Source: Rhodamnia argentea (taxonomy: Eukaryota > Streptophyta > Magnoliopsida > Myrtales > Myrtaceae). Taken from it: a DNA stretch of 64,000 bases. The stretch spans positions 27,211,294-27,275,293 of the forward strand of contig NC_063155.1 of the NCBI RefSeq assembly GCF_020921035.1, written 5' to 3'. The notes under the pieces are model-generated. The model ran no database searches, was not told the origin of the DNA, and saw only the letters and a list, made by a program, of their open reading frames with translations. Shown in pieces: positions 46,363 to 59,523 of the stretch (position 1 is its first letter; every line of letters begins with the position of its first letter). The position numbers were made by a program, and so were the translations under genes.

Positions 46363-48058
46363 AAAGAAAGCTTTGCTTCCCACTACCAACTGACAAAACG
46401 AAAGGAAAAGAAAAAAAAGAACGAAAAATGGTTGTCTGGGTCTGCTCTATCTCGATCATCGACAATGGATACGATCATATACGCTAGGGAATACGTATAT
46501 GTATAGACACATGCACATGGGCTATGAAGATTCATAACATTACACAACCTCATGCGAAAAAGTAAAACCCTTTATTTTTCTAGCTACGGGGCATTGCATA
46601 ATCCAAGGTGAAAAACAACCTTTTCAATTCTTACTTTTGATTGTAGATATCATGTCCGTTGTGAATCTATGAAGAGTTTCGCCAGCGAGCAACTCAACAC
46701 CCTAAGGCCGGAAAAATTACCAAAAAAGTCAAAAACTTATTGTAATTGTATCAATTTAACCTTGAACTTTTCTCCTTCCTTTTTTTGCTGGTGGCTGGCC
46801 AAAGTCACCGGCACTAGGAGAGAGATCGCAATGCCCCCACCAGCCAAAGCAAGGGTGCGCGGCCCTGTAGATTTTGAGAAAATTTTCTCAATGCGCAATG
46901 GGGTGGAAGTACTTTGCAACTGGAGGGAATTATTATGTTTACCTGTAGAATTTGAGAAAATTGCACACTGAAAGAACTTAAGAATTTTAGGGTTTGTTCA
47001 TGATTATTTCATGTTAAGGTAGTTTGCATGTTGGTCTTCAAGAAATGAAATAAGAGAAGGGGCGAGAAAGAGAGGAGTGGTCGAGGAAGGTGAAGATTAT
47101 AAGTTCGAATCATAAGGAGAATGCATGAATTTGTTCGCAGAGTCATTATTAAGATAGAAAACTTTACAGCTAATTGTTGGTATTTTACCCGATAATTAAC
47201 CAGATGGGCCAATTGCACACGAGAAAGCATCAGAAGGTACTTTATTTTATAAAACACATTGGCACATTCTTCATCTAGAAAATATTAACTATAGAAAACC
47301 ACCTGCTAATTGGCCAGAAAAAAAAAGGCATGTTGGACAGAATACAAGTACACGAAGACTACATATTATCTTATGGAAAAATCAAGTGAGAAAGAGTAGC
47401 AGAAATATGGTGAAGAGTAATGAAAGCCCTACCAATCGCAATGGAATTCCTGACATTGACATTCCAGTATGATTTTCATCCATGGGAGAGTTAGAAAGGA
47501 AGCAATATGTTAGATGGATTGAATGAAGTTTCTAAGAACTGTCGCTATAACAAGTCGAAAGTACACCATCGTTGCTGGCTAGTGGCTACCATCACCATGA
47601 AGCCAACTCGTGTCTCTTTCGAAATTAAAGTTGTCATCGTTTAGCGTCCTAGCGGCTATGAAGTAATTTAAAGATAAATGGTTCCAGTCCCCTTCTTCTG
47701 GCAATCCAAAATGCTGATTTTCCTTGTATATCTTCTCACTATGGCAAAAGAAACAAAAAAGTTCAGCAGATGCAATCACGTGAAGAAACAACTCAAAACT
47801 CAAGTGGCTTTCCCTGCAAATAGTTCCTCCTTCCCAATTGTACCGAACATCATAACAAGAAATAGGCAGGGAAGTCGGTGAACGCAAGCTCTTATGAGAA
47901 TCTAACTAACAGGATACCATTACTTTGAACTGGGTGGAGTTGTGTCAAACTTGATTTAACAGGAATGTGCTAGCAGAGTTTCAATTGAATCAGTGGTCCA
48001 AATGTACGGCAGATATTGGATGTAATATCACTCACCTTAAACATAATCGTATGTCTTA
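46363..48058. other. Intergenic, GDT1 3' side
   Basis: Several short open frames (46669-46971, 47009-47257, 47579-47887) lack recognisable domains. The last few hundred bases should be the GDT1-like 3' UTR. No repeat with clear ends was seen. Confidence 0.4.
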
Positions 48059-51000
48059 CTATTCCGCTGCTGAGAGAAAGGACTGAATACCAAACACGAT
48101 AAAGAGGACTCCGCCTGAGAGGGCTACCTGAAAAATGCAAGAGTTCAAGCATGTCCCAAATTATTATCACAAGAAGGAAAATGTAACTCTGCATTATACA
48201 AACAAGCAAGAGGCCGAAATTACCATTCTCTCAGAAATCTGAGCCGCCAAGCTCTTCCCTCCCACAACAGCAGCAGTTGTGCACAATGCTTGTCCACTGT
48301 GAAAGGGACACACACCGGAAATATGCAGAAAGTGTAATTATATCAGTTTTCAACCTTAAGTTTTGCTCTTGCAAAATTGAAGAAAGAGGTCCTATGACAC
48401 AAGACGGCAGATTCTTAGTTAAATACCATCATATGCAGTACAAAATTTTAGACATTTAGATTTTTAGGTCTGTTCATATAGCTAGAAGGCACTGGTCAGA
48501 GTATGAGAATGATGCTGCCTGCATGATGTTTTCTCCCAAACCAAATTTGTGCATGCATATTAAATCATCAGAAGCACAATGCCGCACAACGTCTACAAAA
48601 TTCTCGAACTGTGATTGAATGACTTAGTACAAATATATAGTCGTCAAAGCAAAGAGCACTGCCACTGTATTAACCCTGGTTCTAGCCCAATTATCTGCTG
48701 TCCCTAAGTCCAAACTACAGTAGGTGATCATCATATATCAGAGCATAGCAAGTAGAACCACCTTAATAAGTTGCATCTACATGAAACATGTAGAAACCAC
48801 AAGGATCAAACCACCCACTCCTCATTCACTGAGAACTGAGTACCATGACTGTTCACCCAACCAATGACCGAGGGTTGAGTTCTATCAACTTTCTTTTCCT
48901 TTGGAGAAATCTAAGAAACCTCAAAAAACTCAATACTTGGGGATTGCTTTGGAGGACGGCCATGTGGTGAAGCGGAATAACACATTCCAACTTTCTCATC
49001 GTCCACAATAAGCCAACTTTTCAAGTAACACTCCAGCAATTTGTAAATAATGTCCTCACTGATTGTTCTTTTAATTTAATGAAAATGCTAGTGAAAATAA
49101 AAACATCACTCGAAATAACAAAAGGGATCTTTTTCTATTTTCGAATAAATCGATTGAAAACTAAGTGACTATTTATGGCCAAAAATAAGTTCATAACCAC
49201 CAAATACATTCATTAGGAACAACTCATCCTTGGATTAACAGAATGGCAGTCTCAACTGATTAATGCAACCTTTTATACCCAAGTTTTTCAATGTTTGAAG
49301 AAACAGGGAGTTAATAAGCATTGATGAACCAAAGAACAAACTAAGTTATAGTTATGAACGTGTCAAGACTCAAGACAAAAGCACAAAGCCCCATATGCGC
49401 TCAAAGCTACAAATAGTAGTCCAATATGAAGAGACTCATATGAATGTCTGCAACAAGAAGATGCGGAGCTTGACTTACACAATTCCGCCAAGAACAACAC
49501 CAAATGGATTCTCGTCTGCAGCCAGACCAATTGTAGCCAACTGAAAATGAAATTGCACTCAGTGCAAATGAAGCGAAGAAAAGAGTTCAGAGAATAAAAT
49601 TGTAACAGGAACTTGAATTTCCCTGGACTGTCTACCTGACTCTTGTCACCCCATTCACCGAAAAATGTGATCGAAAATGCCTGCAGAATGGAACAATGTG
49701 AATAATAAGGCAACCTTTATTTTGTTTCCAGACATAAAAAATTCAATATAGATATCAAACCTTCAACAAGATGGGTGAGAAGAACTGTGAGAGAAATGGC
49801 CGCGTCTCTTTTTTAACATCATCAGCAACCTGGCAGGTTCACTAAAGGTGTTAGAGCATAAAGCATGGTCTCAAATATTCTGACTTCAATTTTCTCAACC
49901 AGCCACATCATAAGCAAGTCATTTTGTCATGTTTTATTCATCAGAAGTGTACCTTGCCATTCTGTTTGGCTGGTCCAGGGTTGGCCTTCGTCCAGTCAGC
50001 ATCCTAACGACAAGGCAAACATACAGTCACAACTGAGTGGGATTTCTGTATGAAGTAATACAGACAAGAGAGACGAAGGAAGACCCACCAATTTTGCTTC
50101 AACTTCAGCTAGTTCTTCAGATTCCCTGCAAGGGCACCAGACAAGTTCAACACGAGTTAAACCTTTTTGTCTAGAGGAAGAAGAAAAAGGTTAAGTCTGG
50201 GGGAGAAGCAAAAATTGATAATCATACCCTCCCTCATGAAATCCATCCCACAAAGACCATACGCCAAACCCAAAGAATAACAACGTTGTTACATGGTGAG
50301 TCCATTTACGGGAAATCTGCATCACGAATCCACAACATCACAATATATTCAATGAACCAAAAAATGACATTCAAATAAAAAAATCTGAGAATAAAGATTC
50401 TTTATATGGACTAAAAAGGAGAAACGAATCACAGTGTCACAGATTCAGATCGTGTAGCTGAAATCAGTATGGTGGTGTTGTACTAGATTGATGCTGATAT
50501 GGTGAAAATGTCAGTCGAGGTTCATCCGTCTATGGTGAACTTGTTAGATGATCCAGGTGAGTACAAGTTCAAGTGAGTTTTCTATTTTCTCTTGAAATGA
50601 AATGAATTGGCCCATTTCTACAGGCATAATGCATCAATGCAATTAGAAGACATGCAGAAACGAAATGATGGTAATAGCTAGGTCAGCTTATCACGCACTA
50701 AAGCTATTTCTCTAAAGGCTTTGAAGCAAATTGCATATAAAAGAATCAAGTTCAGCTCATTTCCACTGAAACCCTTGGCCTGTCGAAAGCCTTTCAATCT
50801 CACTGTCTAGACTGATTCCAAAACCGCATTTTAATAGGCTCTATAAGTACGATATCAACCAGGAAAAAGGTAAAACTTGGTCATGACAACAACAAGAAGA
50901 TGTGCATGCAGTAGATTCGGGAGGTAGGCCTGTTGTTGCAGCTTATTACTTCTACTTGTGACTTTCCCTCCATAATTTTGAAGAAGGAAAAGGTTATCTC

Positions 51001-53243
51001 GAGTTTCGAAAAATTTTGAAAGATCATATGTGACTTTACATGTCGATCATTGTACTTCGAAAGGTTTGAGGTGTTTTACATTAACAAAAGTCAAATTATG
51101 AGAGTTCCAAGATAATGAAATTCCCATCAATTAAATAAAAAGCTGCAGAAAGGCCAAGCATATGTTCATTCTAGAATTATACTAAAAGCAAGTGCCTCAG
51201 GCCATCACTCCCTTGAAAAGAGCATCAAATGGACATCCAATATGAGAGAGAAAAAAAAAATTGCCCTCATTATGTATATTGACATTCACTAAGTAGAAAG
51301 AGAAGAAAGAAATACGGCAGGAATCATAAAGGAAACAACTAACCAGATTAGGAGCAGCCCAACCAACAAAAGCAGAAAAAATAGTCATCACCTGGATAAA
51401 AGATGCAGAAACAGAAGGTCTTAGTCCGCGAAAGATGAAGTGTCTGGAACACTTCATGCTAAGGGACTACAAATTTGAAAGTTGTAGAAGTGCACTTACC
51501 ACCAAAGCTGCCAAGCAACCTGACAAGACAAGTCGCCTTGGGTGACGCATAGCCAGAATCTGAAAACATGAATCGTGAAAATGAACATGGAAACAAGCTA
51601 TTGCGGAGGAAGGCAGAGTTTGATGAACTGCATGTCACAATGGAACCTATACAAGCAGCTGACATGAAACACTCACAAGAGGGACAAAGCTACTTTGGAA
51701 GCAGTTGCAAGATAGGATGTGAATATGGGGAATCTCGTATTATCTTTCATCCCCCCTTCCTGGCCAGTAACACACTGATTTTTGGCAAAGTTATAGGGAA
51801 GGCTACTAAAACACTTGTAACTGATGCTGGATAGGGTTATGGACTCACGGTATTATCTTGCTTATACCAAAAAGGAAAAGAGCTTATATCATGCTATTAG
51901 CCTATAAGCAAATGATACTAGAGCCGTTCTTTACACCAATCAGACAAAAAAAAAAAAACCTCGGGAAAAACAAAATGTCCTTGGATAAATTGTAGACGGT
52001 TTTACCATGATGCACTCAAGAAAGGGATCGAAGGTTTGCACCGTGGTCCAATTTTTGATAGGTTGTCTTGTCAATGACATATTTCTGCCTTAATACACAA
52101 CACTTGTCATGCAAACCTATCTATTTTTTCATATAAAGTAGTGCCACCAACTACAATGGCGACAAATGACAGAAATAGACTCCAATATCCTAGAGATGAA
52201 ACACTTTCAGCTCATGAAGTAAGGTGCTACCCGAGAAACAACATTGTCACTGACTGCCCAATTTTTTACCACTTACGAATTGGCGTTCTCCGCAATCCGA
52301 AAAATGATTTGTAGTTGTAGCAGAACAGGATAACTCATATACCCATAATGACAGAAAAATGGAAGAACTAACCACTAACAACAAAAGTCAATCTGTCAAT
52401 CCCCCAAAGTAAACTCCATGAAACTAATGAACTCTTTCAGATAGTATCCAGAGGTCAACCAAGCTTTTCCAGCATCAAATTGTTTCCAAGTTCGAATTCT
52501 TATACATGGCACTTGTTGGCTAGATCAGCCGATGGTACAGTGACAATTTCTACAAACTCTAAACCACCCATGTCTTTGCAAAACCAATCCAATCAAGTAA
52601 TACAAGCAAAAACCTGAACCTAGTATGTAGCAACATGTCAAGCCTCCTCTATCTACAGTCAACCAAAGAATAACTGGACAGGTCCCTTCCAGAGTAAACG
52701 CCAAGGCACGGGAATTAAGAAGAAACGGTACTTAAATCGATGTTTGGAACATGAAAGCAATATAAAAGCATCAGAATTCAATGAATTCACTTCTCATGTT
52801 TGCCACGAAAAAGGCACTCCATTCAATATTTAGATAGCTGGTCTAAAAGAGAGCAAGTGCCACATTGGAAATACTTTTATCCAATTATAAGTAGCACCAA
52901 AAATCCTCTCCGAAGCACTTGCCATTTTTACCTCAAGCGATCAACACGCGGGACGTGGTCTAGCCCATCGCGAGCAAAAAAGAGAAAAAGAAAATCCCAT
53001 AAATCGGGGGGTGGGTGGGGGGGAGCAACATGCGCGGATCGAAGGCAGTCAAACTCACCGCAGCAGCAAAGAACGTCTTGTCTCCGATTTCGGAAAGCAC
53101 GGTCATGGCGAGCGATTTGGAGAAACCCTGGCACAAACCCAGCAATTTCATTCCCCACCCATCACGGATCAATGCGAAGCATCGAAGGCGAGCTCAGAAA
53201 TCAAAACGAGAAAAGATTCCGTTACCTGCAAGACGGAGGTCAT
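48059..53243 (-). CDS. GDT1-like (UPF0016) membrane ion transporter
   Basis: Twelve minus-strand exons (53243-53226, 53127-53059, 51559-51500, 51391-51344, 50316-50228, 50125-50089, 50003-49953, 49829-49761, 49680-49636, 49540-49479, 48296-48224, 48127-48059) give 229 residues. Two copies of the family signature E-x-G-D-K-[ST] are present: S-E-I-G-D-K-T (residues 18-24) and G-E-W-G-D-K-S (155-161). Each lies in a hydrophobic repeat, with a hydrophilic loop between (residues about 95-135). UPF0016/GDT1 proteins move Mn2+ and Ca2+ in exchange for protons. Length and the short N-terminus without a transit peptide fit the Golgi/ER-type plant members (GDT1-like 3, 4 and 5) rather than the chloroplast PAM71 type. 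The intron between exons 2 and 3 is about 1.5 kb and shows nothing notable. The frame is intact. Confidence 0.92.
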
Positions 53244-54161
53244 TTCGACTCAGCTAACGAACGGAGAGATGCGCGAGAAGGAAGCGCCGAGCAATGCTCT
53301 AGATACTCCCTCCCTCCCTCCCTCCCTCAGGATTCCGAATGAGCTTGATGGGGACGACCAGGCGTTGCGTGTACGCCGTTGGCGGCGTTTATTAAAGTCT
53401 CGCTGCCCCGTTCTGAGCGAGTGAAAGAGGTCAAAGAGAGAGAAAAATAAAAATGTCTTCTTTGTGCAGTACCTTTATGCCGATGCCAAATTCAGCCTTT
53501 CAGCAACGGAGATCGAAAGTGTTTTTTGACTTTTTCTTTTTCGTGAGAAATAAGGGCCATCAATCGTCATTAACAAAAAAAATATATATATCTTCATGTC
53601 CAATCATCGTATCGTGTCCGGTTCCGTGCATGCCACCTTTGTGTCATTCGCACATTATTTATATATTCAGTAAACGAGCCATAAATAAACTTAAATTGCA
53701 CAATATAATATGGATCCATAGCTTATTTAGATCCAACCCAACTCCATCTTTCTCTCACCATGACTCAATTTCACGTTTGCCCACTTTGTACTCTCATCTC
53801 AATTTGAGTATAAATTTTTCTAAATTTAATTAAATATGAAAATGTATTAGCAACGCAGATCGGATCGTGTATATGCTAGGTCGAATATGAATTACTAGAT
53901 TTATATTGCATAAAAATAGGTCAAGACAAATTAAATAAGTCAATTTTAATCGGACAATTTTCGACCCGACCCCACCCGACTCCACCCATTTGATGAGGCT
54001 ACTTTTGTCCAATATATTAATCAATCGCTCTTCATTTGAATGCAAGAGCTGGATTTGGAACGATAGAAAGTAAATCGATAAAAAGAGAAAACCCTACTCC
54101 TAAGGAAATAAAAGGATAATGATGTGCGATAGCAGGAGTGCCGAAATTTTCATATTACGCT
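53244..54161. other. GDT1 promoter side and intergenic
   Basis: A CCCT repeat lies at about 53308-53328, probably in the GDT1 5' flank. AT-rich DNA without recognisable genes follows. Confidence 0.45.
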
Positions 54162-54778
54162 AACTTGAGCGTTATAATTTTTTTCGCTCACTTAAGTGCT
54201 GTAATGAAGTAAAAAATCGATCATTTAAGTTTCATTTCTTAGCAATCAACCTACAATTTTCATCCGACGTGAAATTTCTTAAAATTAAAAAATTTCCCAT
54301 GTAGATTATTATCATTATTATTCTGATTTTTTTATTTTCTTTTTCTTTTTTTCTTTGTTTTTTTTTCGGTGCCGCCGTGGCCCCGTCGGCCTTCGGCAAA
54401 GGCTTTCGCGACCAGCCAACCGCGGGTGATCGGCAAGGTGGCCTCACCCAGATTTGGCAAGCGCTGCCGGCGATTGGCAAGGCTGCGGCGACCTCGTTGG
54501 CCCGCCGGCCTCACCTAGGGCCTCGTGGCCCCTCTAGCCGGGGGTGAGGCGGCCCTCTCCCGGATTTTATAGGCAATGAGGGTCGCCCTCGCCGGCCAAG
54601 AAAAAAAAAGGAAAAGAAAAAATTCAAAAAACTTTCATACAATAAAAAAAATTGTTCACGTCGGCATCGGCGATGCCACGTCAAATTTTCGGTGAGGCGA
54701 ATCACAAATAGCATTTGAGTGATTGATTTTTCAAATTTATGGCATTTAAGTGAGCAAAAGAAAATACATGCCACTCAG
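54162..54778. mobile_element. Fold-back element with GC-rich core
   Basis: The left arm (CGCTCACTTAAGTGCTGTAA near 54185 and AAAAATCGATCATTTAAG) is inverted in the right arm (GAGTGATTGATTTTTCAAA and ATGGCATTTAAGTGAGC, 54715-54755). The core (about 54366-54600) is strongly GC-rich with repeated GGCAAGG and GGCCTC words. Both arms end near poly-purine or poly-pyrimidine runs. No gene. Confidence 0.65.
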
Positions 54779-55270
54779 TGTGTACCATGACAATCCTGTT
54801 TTTATCCCGCTTTTGTGGAGGGGGGGCATGGTTTTTCTATTGCTGGTGGGCCAACTTGAACTGCCGAGGGCCGGTCGCTCTTGATCAAATAGGAATCTTC
54901 CTAACATCTTTTGTGTTGCAGTCCCACGACACGAGACGAAATGCACGTCCGTCTTGGCGCCTCTTGAGAAGTTTCGTGACGATGGTCTGCTTATCCCCGC
55001 AGCACAGCCCTTTCCAATTTCGAAGTTGTCCCCGTTAACCAATTCGCCAGAGGTCAAACGTAGGAAACTTCCTTTGTTCTGGCATGCAGATCCGCCCAAC
55101 TAAGCGAAGATTCGATAATCATACCCAATTAGTAAATAGTAAACGAAGTCTTTTACCCTAAAAAAAGAAAAAGCAACTAGAGTGTAGACTATGCCTTGTT
55201 ACTGAATTCATCCTATTACAATTACAGTGACCAAGTTCCTAAACAATAATGAAAAATCAGCGAAAATTAG
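54779..55270. other. Intergenic
   Basis: Short open frames on both strands (54746-55099 minus, 54778-55038 plus) without recognisable domains; nothing else noted. Confidence 0.4.
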
Positions 55271-55639
55271 CTTATAACGGGGTTAAAGTACACTATAAGT
55301 GTCAAAACTTGTATACGGCGCACACTTTAGTGTCAAAACTTTTAAAATGATTACTTTAAGTGCTAAATTTTTTTTAAAAACGATTACTTAAGTGCCAACT
55401 TTTTTATAAAAATGATCATTTCAATGCTAATTCCGATTTGAGTCGACGTGGCTCGTCGGAAATCCGACGTGATTTATTTTTTTATTAATATTTGAGCTGA
55501 CATTGCTCATCAGAGTTGGCACTGAAGTGAATATTTTTCAAAAAATTTGACACTTAAGTGATCGTTTTGAAAGTTTTTGTACTAAAATGAGCGTTGTATA
55601 TAAGTTTTGGAATTTGTAGTGTACTTTAGCCCTTATAAC
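55271..55639. mobile_element. Palindromic MITE with 8-bp target duplication
   Basis: Starts GGGGTTAAAGTACACTA (55279) and ends TAGTGTACTTTAGCC (55631), with inverted similarity running through most of its 350 bp (repeated TTAAGTG and TCAAAACTT words). CTTATAAC is present on both sides (55271-55278 and 55632-55639). An 8-bp duplication is typical of hAT-type transposition. No coding frame. Confidence 0.75.
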
Positions 55640-57364
55640 CACATTGCCTTTTGACACGAGAATACAAATTTGATAACACAATGCACATCGTCAACTTGCC
55701 CGACCCTACCAATCATGTGATGAGAGAGGATTGTAAATTTGATGGAGAGCGACATCACAGCAGTGCCGATATAGACTTTCATGGAAAGATCGGTGATTAA
55801 AATTCGACGAAACCAGCCAATGAGGCGTTAGACAAATTGATGAGACGTCCGGACCTTAAACAGTTAAAATGATGAAGTCCCAAGTTCGATTCTCAACGAT
55901 CACGTCTTGAGAATTTACCTGGTGATATTGGCAAAAACCTCCCACCATCTTGAAAAGTAATCCATTACCCGTGAAAAACCTCGGTTATAAAATAAAATAA
56001 AAAAAATCCCATGAAATCAGATAGTGATTTGCGACGACGCCACTGCTGACAAGTGTGCCATACTCTGTTGTATGAACTTTTGTGATTTCTTTTATTCCTT
56101 CTCCATTGACTTTTTGTACCAATGAGAGGAAACGCGCATTTGTACCTTTTTTTCTTCGTTCCTTTCTTTTTTTGGGCTGAGAATAAGTCAAAACATGTTG
56201 CGGTATCCCGGAAGGGCCACGAAGGACAAAAGGGAAATAGTTATAAAATTCGAAAGCAAGAGGACGAAAAATTCCAAATGACAACTTTCGTGATTCCATA
56301 CTTTTCTATTTGGCCCAAGAATCTTACTCCCTACTCAGCTGCTCAATTATTTCAGTTTGCTAGAACATACCTTCCATTCCTACAGAAAAAAAAAATAGTA
56401 AAAAATATTACGATGAGTAATTAGTACCTACAATAAAATGTTAAAGCAAAGAAGAATCCGTTAATATTATACTTTTAAATCTAGATAGTAAAATTGTTAA
56501 AAAAAAAGAAGAAGATACGAGAGAAGATGGTTCCGTACAATGACAAGCCCGACTTGCAAGAGAGTTCGGGGTCAAAACCAACGATGGGTTGTTGTGAAAA
56601 CTCGGAGGAGAGGGGAGAACTCACACATAGGTGAGAGAGAGACCTTTAGTATCGTTTATAATTATTCGACGGTGGTACATATACTAATTGACATTACATG
56701 AAGTGTGTGTCATATTGAGTAGAGAGAGACTTTTAGCATCGTATATAATTATTCGACAGTGATAAATATAATAGTTGACATTACATAAAGCTTGTGTCAT
56801 ATTGAGTACCAAATAGAAATCTGTCTCGTAACATGCTATGCTAATTTTATATATTGATTTAGGATATACGGTCGTCGTTAGTGCAGAAAAATCCCAGTGC
56901 GTACGTAGAGAGAAACCTTTTTTTTGGTCTCTCTTCTAATGAGATGTCCTCATCCCACTTGTAAAATTGATCGATTTGGACCGTCAACCCTAGACTTAAT
57001 TTTCAAAACCCACGACAAACAAAGCAATCGCAATAATTTTCAGTCTGCCTGCCGTAACCTTTGCCGCACTTGTAATTTGGCGAATGAACCTCTAGCTTCT
57101 TAGCAGACCACATACACAAACTGCTGAAGTGGAAACGGGTGGTTGTAGACGTGTAACGCACGGTTCAAAATGAGCATTTGCATAGTTCCATTTTGATTTG
57201 AGGACTAATAACAGGTTAAAAACGACTGCTTTCAAAAGAACTAGCAAAAGAAACGATACTATGTGGACTCTGTAGTCACCGTCGACGCGAACATAACTAA
57301 TGGCCACTGGGCTTCCGAGATTCAGCTTTGGACTCCTGCTTCATTCTTTAGAGGGTGCAGAGAC
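55640..57364. other. Intergenic with SINE-like block and 87-bp tandem duplication
   Basis: Near 55820-55985 a tRNA-like block with B-box-like AAGTTCGATTCTC (55882-55894) ends in an A-rich stretch and may be an old SINE. At about 56635-56808 an 87-bp unit (containing TATAATTATTCGAC and GTGTCATATTGAGTA) is tandemly duplicated with about ten differences. No gene is supported. Confidence 0.45.
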
Positions 57365-59523
57365 ATGGTGTCGGCTTCTCCGTCGAAGGTTGGCTTGTCA
57401 CAACACTTGATCTTTTGGTCTTGTCATATAAAGAATTGCTGCAACACTTCTTTTCTTCCTTTTCTTGCCATTCTGTGATTGCTAGTGGCGGGTTCGCAGG
57501 ACTCTACTTCCTACCAGAAACGGAAGCAGGGGAGTGACCCGTCTCGGCGGGCCAAATGGTGGTACCCCACCTTCCACACCGTCACGGCCCTGAGCGGCGC
57601 TGGCGTCCTCAGTTTGCCTTATGCCATGGCCTTTTTAGGATGGTAATAATTCATCGAGTTAATCACCGAACTTCCAGTTCTTAAAGTGAATGTTCGCTAA
57701 ATTTACAATTGATCCACCAAAAAAATGGAAAATTTTGGTATGTTGTCCAGGGGTCCGGGAATAATGATGCTGGTCCTATCATGGTGTATGGCCCTGAACA
57801 CAATGTGGCTGATGGTGCAGTTCCACGAGTGCATCCCAGGGACCAGGTTCAACCGCTACATCGACCTTGGCCAGCATGCCTTTTGCCAGAGGCTCGGTCT
57901 GCGGCTCGTGCTCCCGCAGCAGCTGATCTTCCAGGTAGGGACTTGGTCACCGGTGGCAAGTGCCTCAAGAAGTTCATGGAGATAATCTGCACGGACTGCC
58001 CAAGGATCAGACAATCCTACTGGATCTGCATCTTCAGGTCGGTCCACTTCTTCCTCTCTCAGCTCCCGAACGTCAGTTCCATCGCTGGTGTTTCATTGGC
58101 CGCGGCTATCATGTCTCTCAGGTATGAACTCTTCTGTTCGTCTATAGGTCAGCTCGAATTCAAAATCACCATACGAGGGTCAAGAGCATTGCTTCCAAAT
58201 TGCTATCTGATGTCACAGTAAGACATTGAAATTGTGTTGAGTGCATCATAGGATGTTTTAGTACTTGCTCCTGCAGTTACTCTACCATCGCGTGGGCAGG
58301 GAGCCTAGCGCACGGCCGAGTCCCCAGCGTGAGCTACGCCTCCAAGAGCGCCAACTCAGCGGACTACGTGTTCCGGTTGTTCAATGCACTTGGCCAGATC
58401 TCGTCAGCCTTCACGGGGAACGCGGTGGTCCTGGAGATTCGGGCCACCATCCCGTTGACTCCTGAGGCGCCGTCCAAAGTGCCGATGTGGAAAGGCGTGG
58501 TCGGAGCCTACCTCGTCAACGCCATTTGCTACTTCCCGGTGGCTCTCATAGGCTGCTGGGCTTTCGGGCAAGACGTCGCCGACAATGTGCTCATCGCCCT
58601 CAAGAGACCCTTATGGCTCATTGCGTCGGCTAACTTGATGATGGTCGTGCTTGTCATCGGTGGTTATCAGGTATTAGTTCAACCTCGCTTCGCTCATTGA
58701 CGACTTCATTTTCAGAGAACTATTTTCCATAAGTAGGGTATGCAAAATTGATTTAAGAGCACTTCCACTTCAGTACATTCGCACACCCAGAAAGCTAATG
58801 TGATATGGAAAACATCTGCAGGTTTATGCGATGCCTGTTTTCAATTTGCTGGAGACCGCGATGGTGAAGAGGGTGAACTTCCCTCCTGGAAGAGCACTCC
58901 GTCTCCTAACTCGATCTGCTTATGTTGGTGAGTGGATTCCCTAAACCTACTTCAATCATCTGCTGAATCTAAGCATTGACTTTGGCTGCTGGAGACCAGA
59001 AATGATTCAGAAAGATGTTTCTGGATCGAGCAGCGTTCACATTATTAGTTGGAGTGACATTCCCTTTCTTTGGCGACCTGCTTGGTTTCTTTGGTGGTTT
59101 TGATTTCGCTCCCACATCGTATTTCGTAAGCCTCTCCCTCTCTTTCATTAGTGGTAGCTTAATCTTGATTCTAGACTAATGATGTTCACTTCTAAATAAC
59201 CTATTCTTCTGATCCTTGATCTTGCAGCTCCCTAGTATCATGTGGCTGGTCATCAAGAAGCCTAGAAAGTTCAGCATCAACTGGCTCGTCAACTGGGTAA
59301 TTAAATCTTCATCTAATCTCTCCTCAAAATAGTCAATTCTGTTGTTAAAATGCAATTTCAAGGCGTGAATGTCATACTCAATCAATCATACTTTGTTTTC
59401 CTCTTATTTCTGTATTTGCCTTTCAGGCCTCCTTAATAATCAGTGTTCATCGTGATGACGTCGACCATCGGCCGATTGTGGAACATCATCGCGGACGCCT
59501 CCACATATCGTTTCTACACCTAG
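57365..59523 (+). pseudogene. Second LHT transporter copy, frameshifted
   Basis: Exons 57365-57388, 57500-57642, 57751-58121, 58277-58670, 58822-58927, 59034-59125, 59228-59296 and 59427-59523 match the intact LHT copy at 42187-44766 splice site for splice site. Exon lengths of 143, 394, 106, 92 and 69 bp are identical. Exon 3 is 371 instead of 384 bp: 13 bp are missing near 57940, where copy 1 encodes C-D-I-V-Y-M, shifting the frame so that it ends at 57985. Exon 8 lacks 2 bp near 59442, then has 3 extra bases. All splice dinucleotides are still canonical and most of the remaining sequence is protein-like, so inactivation is probably fairly recent. A transcript may still be made. Confidence 0.9.

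Noticed and set aside
57931-57945. Alternative splice donor (CAG/GTAGGG) rescuing LHT copy 2
   Set aside because: No matching acceptor restores the lost membrane segment; a 13-bp deletion explains the shift better.
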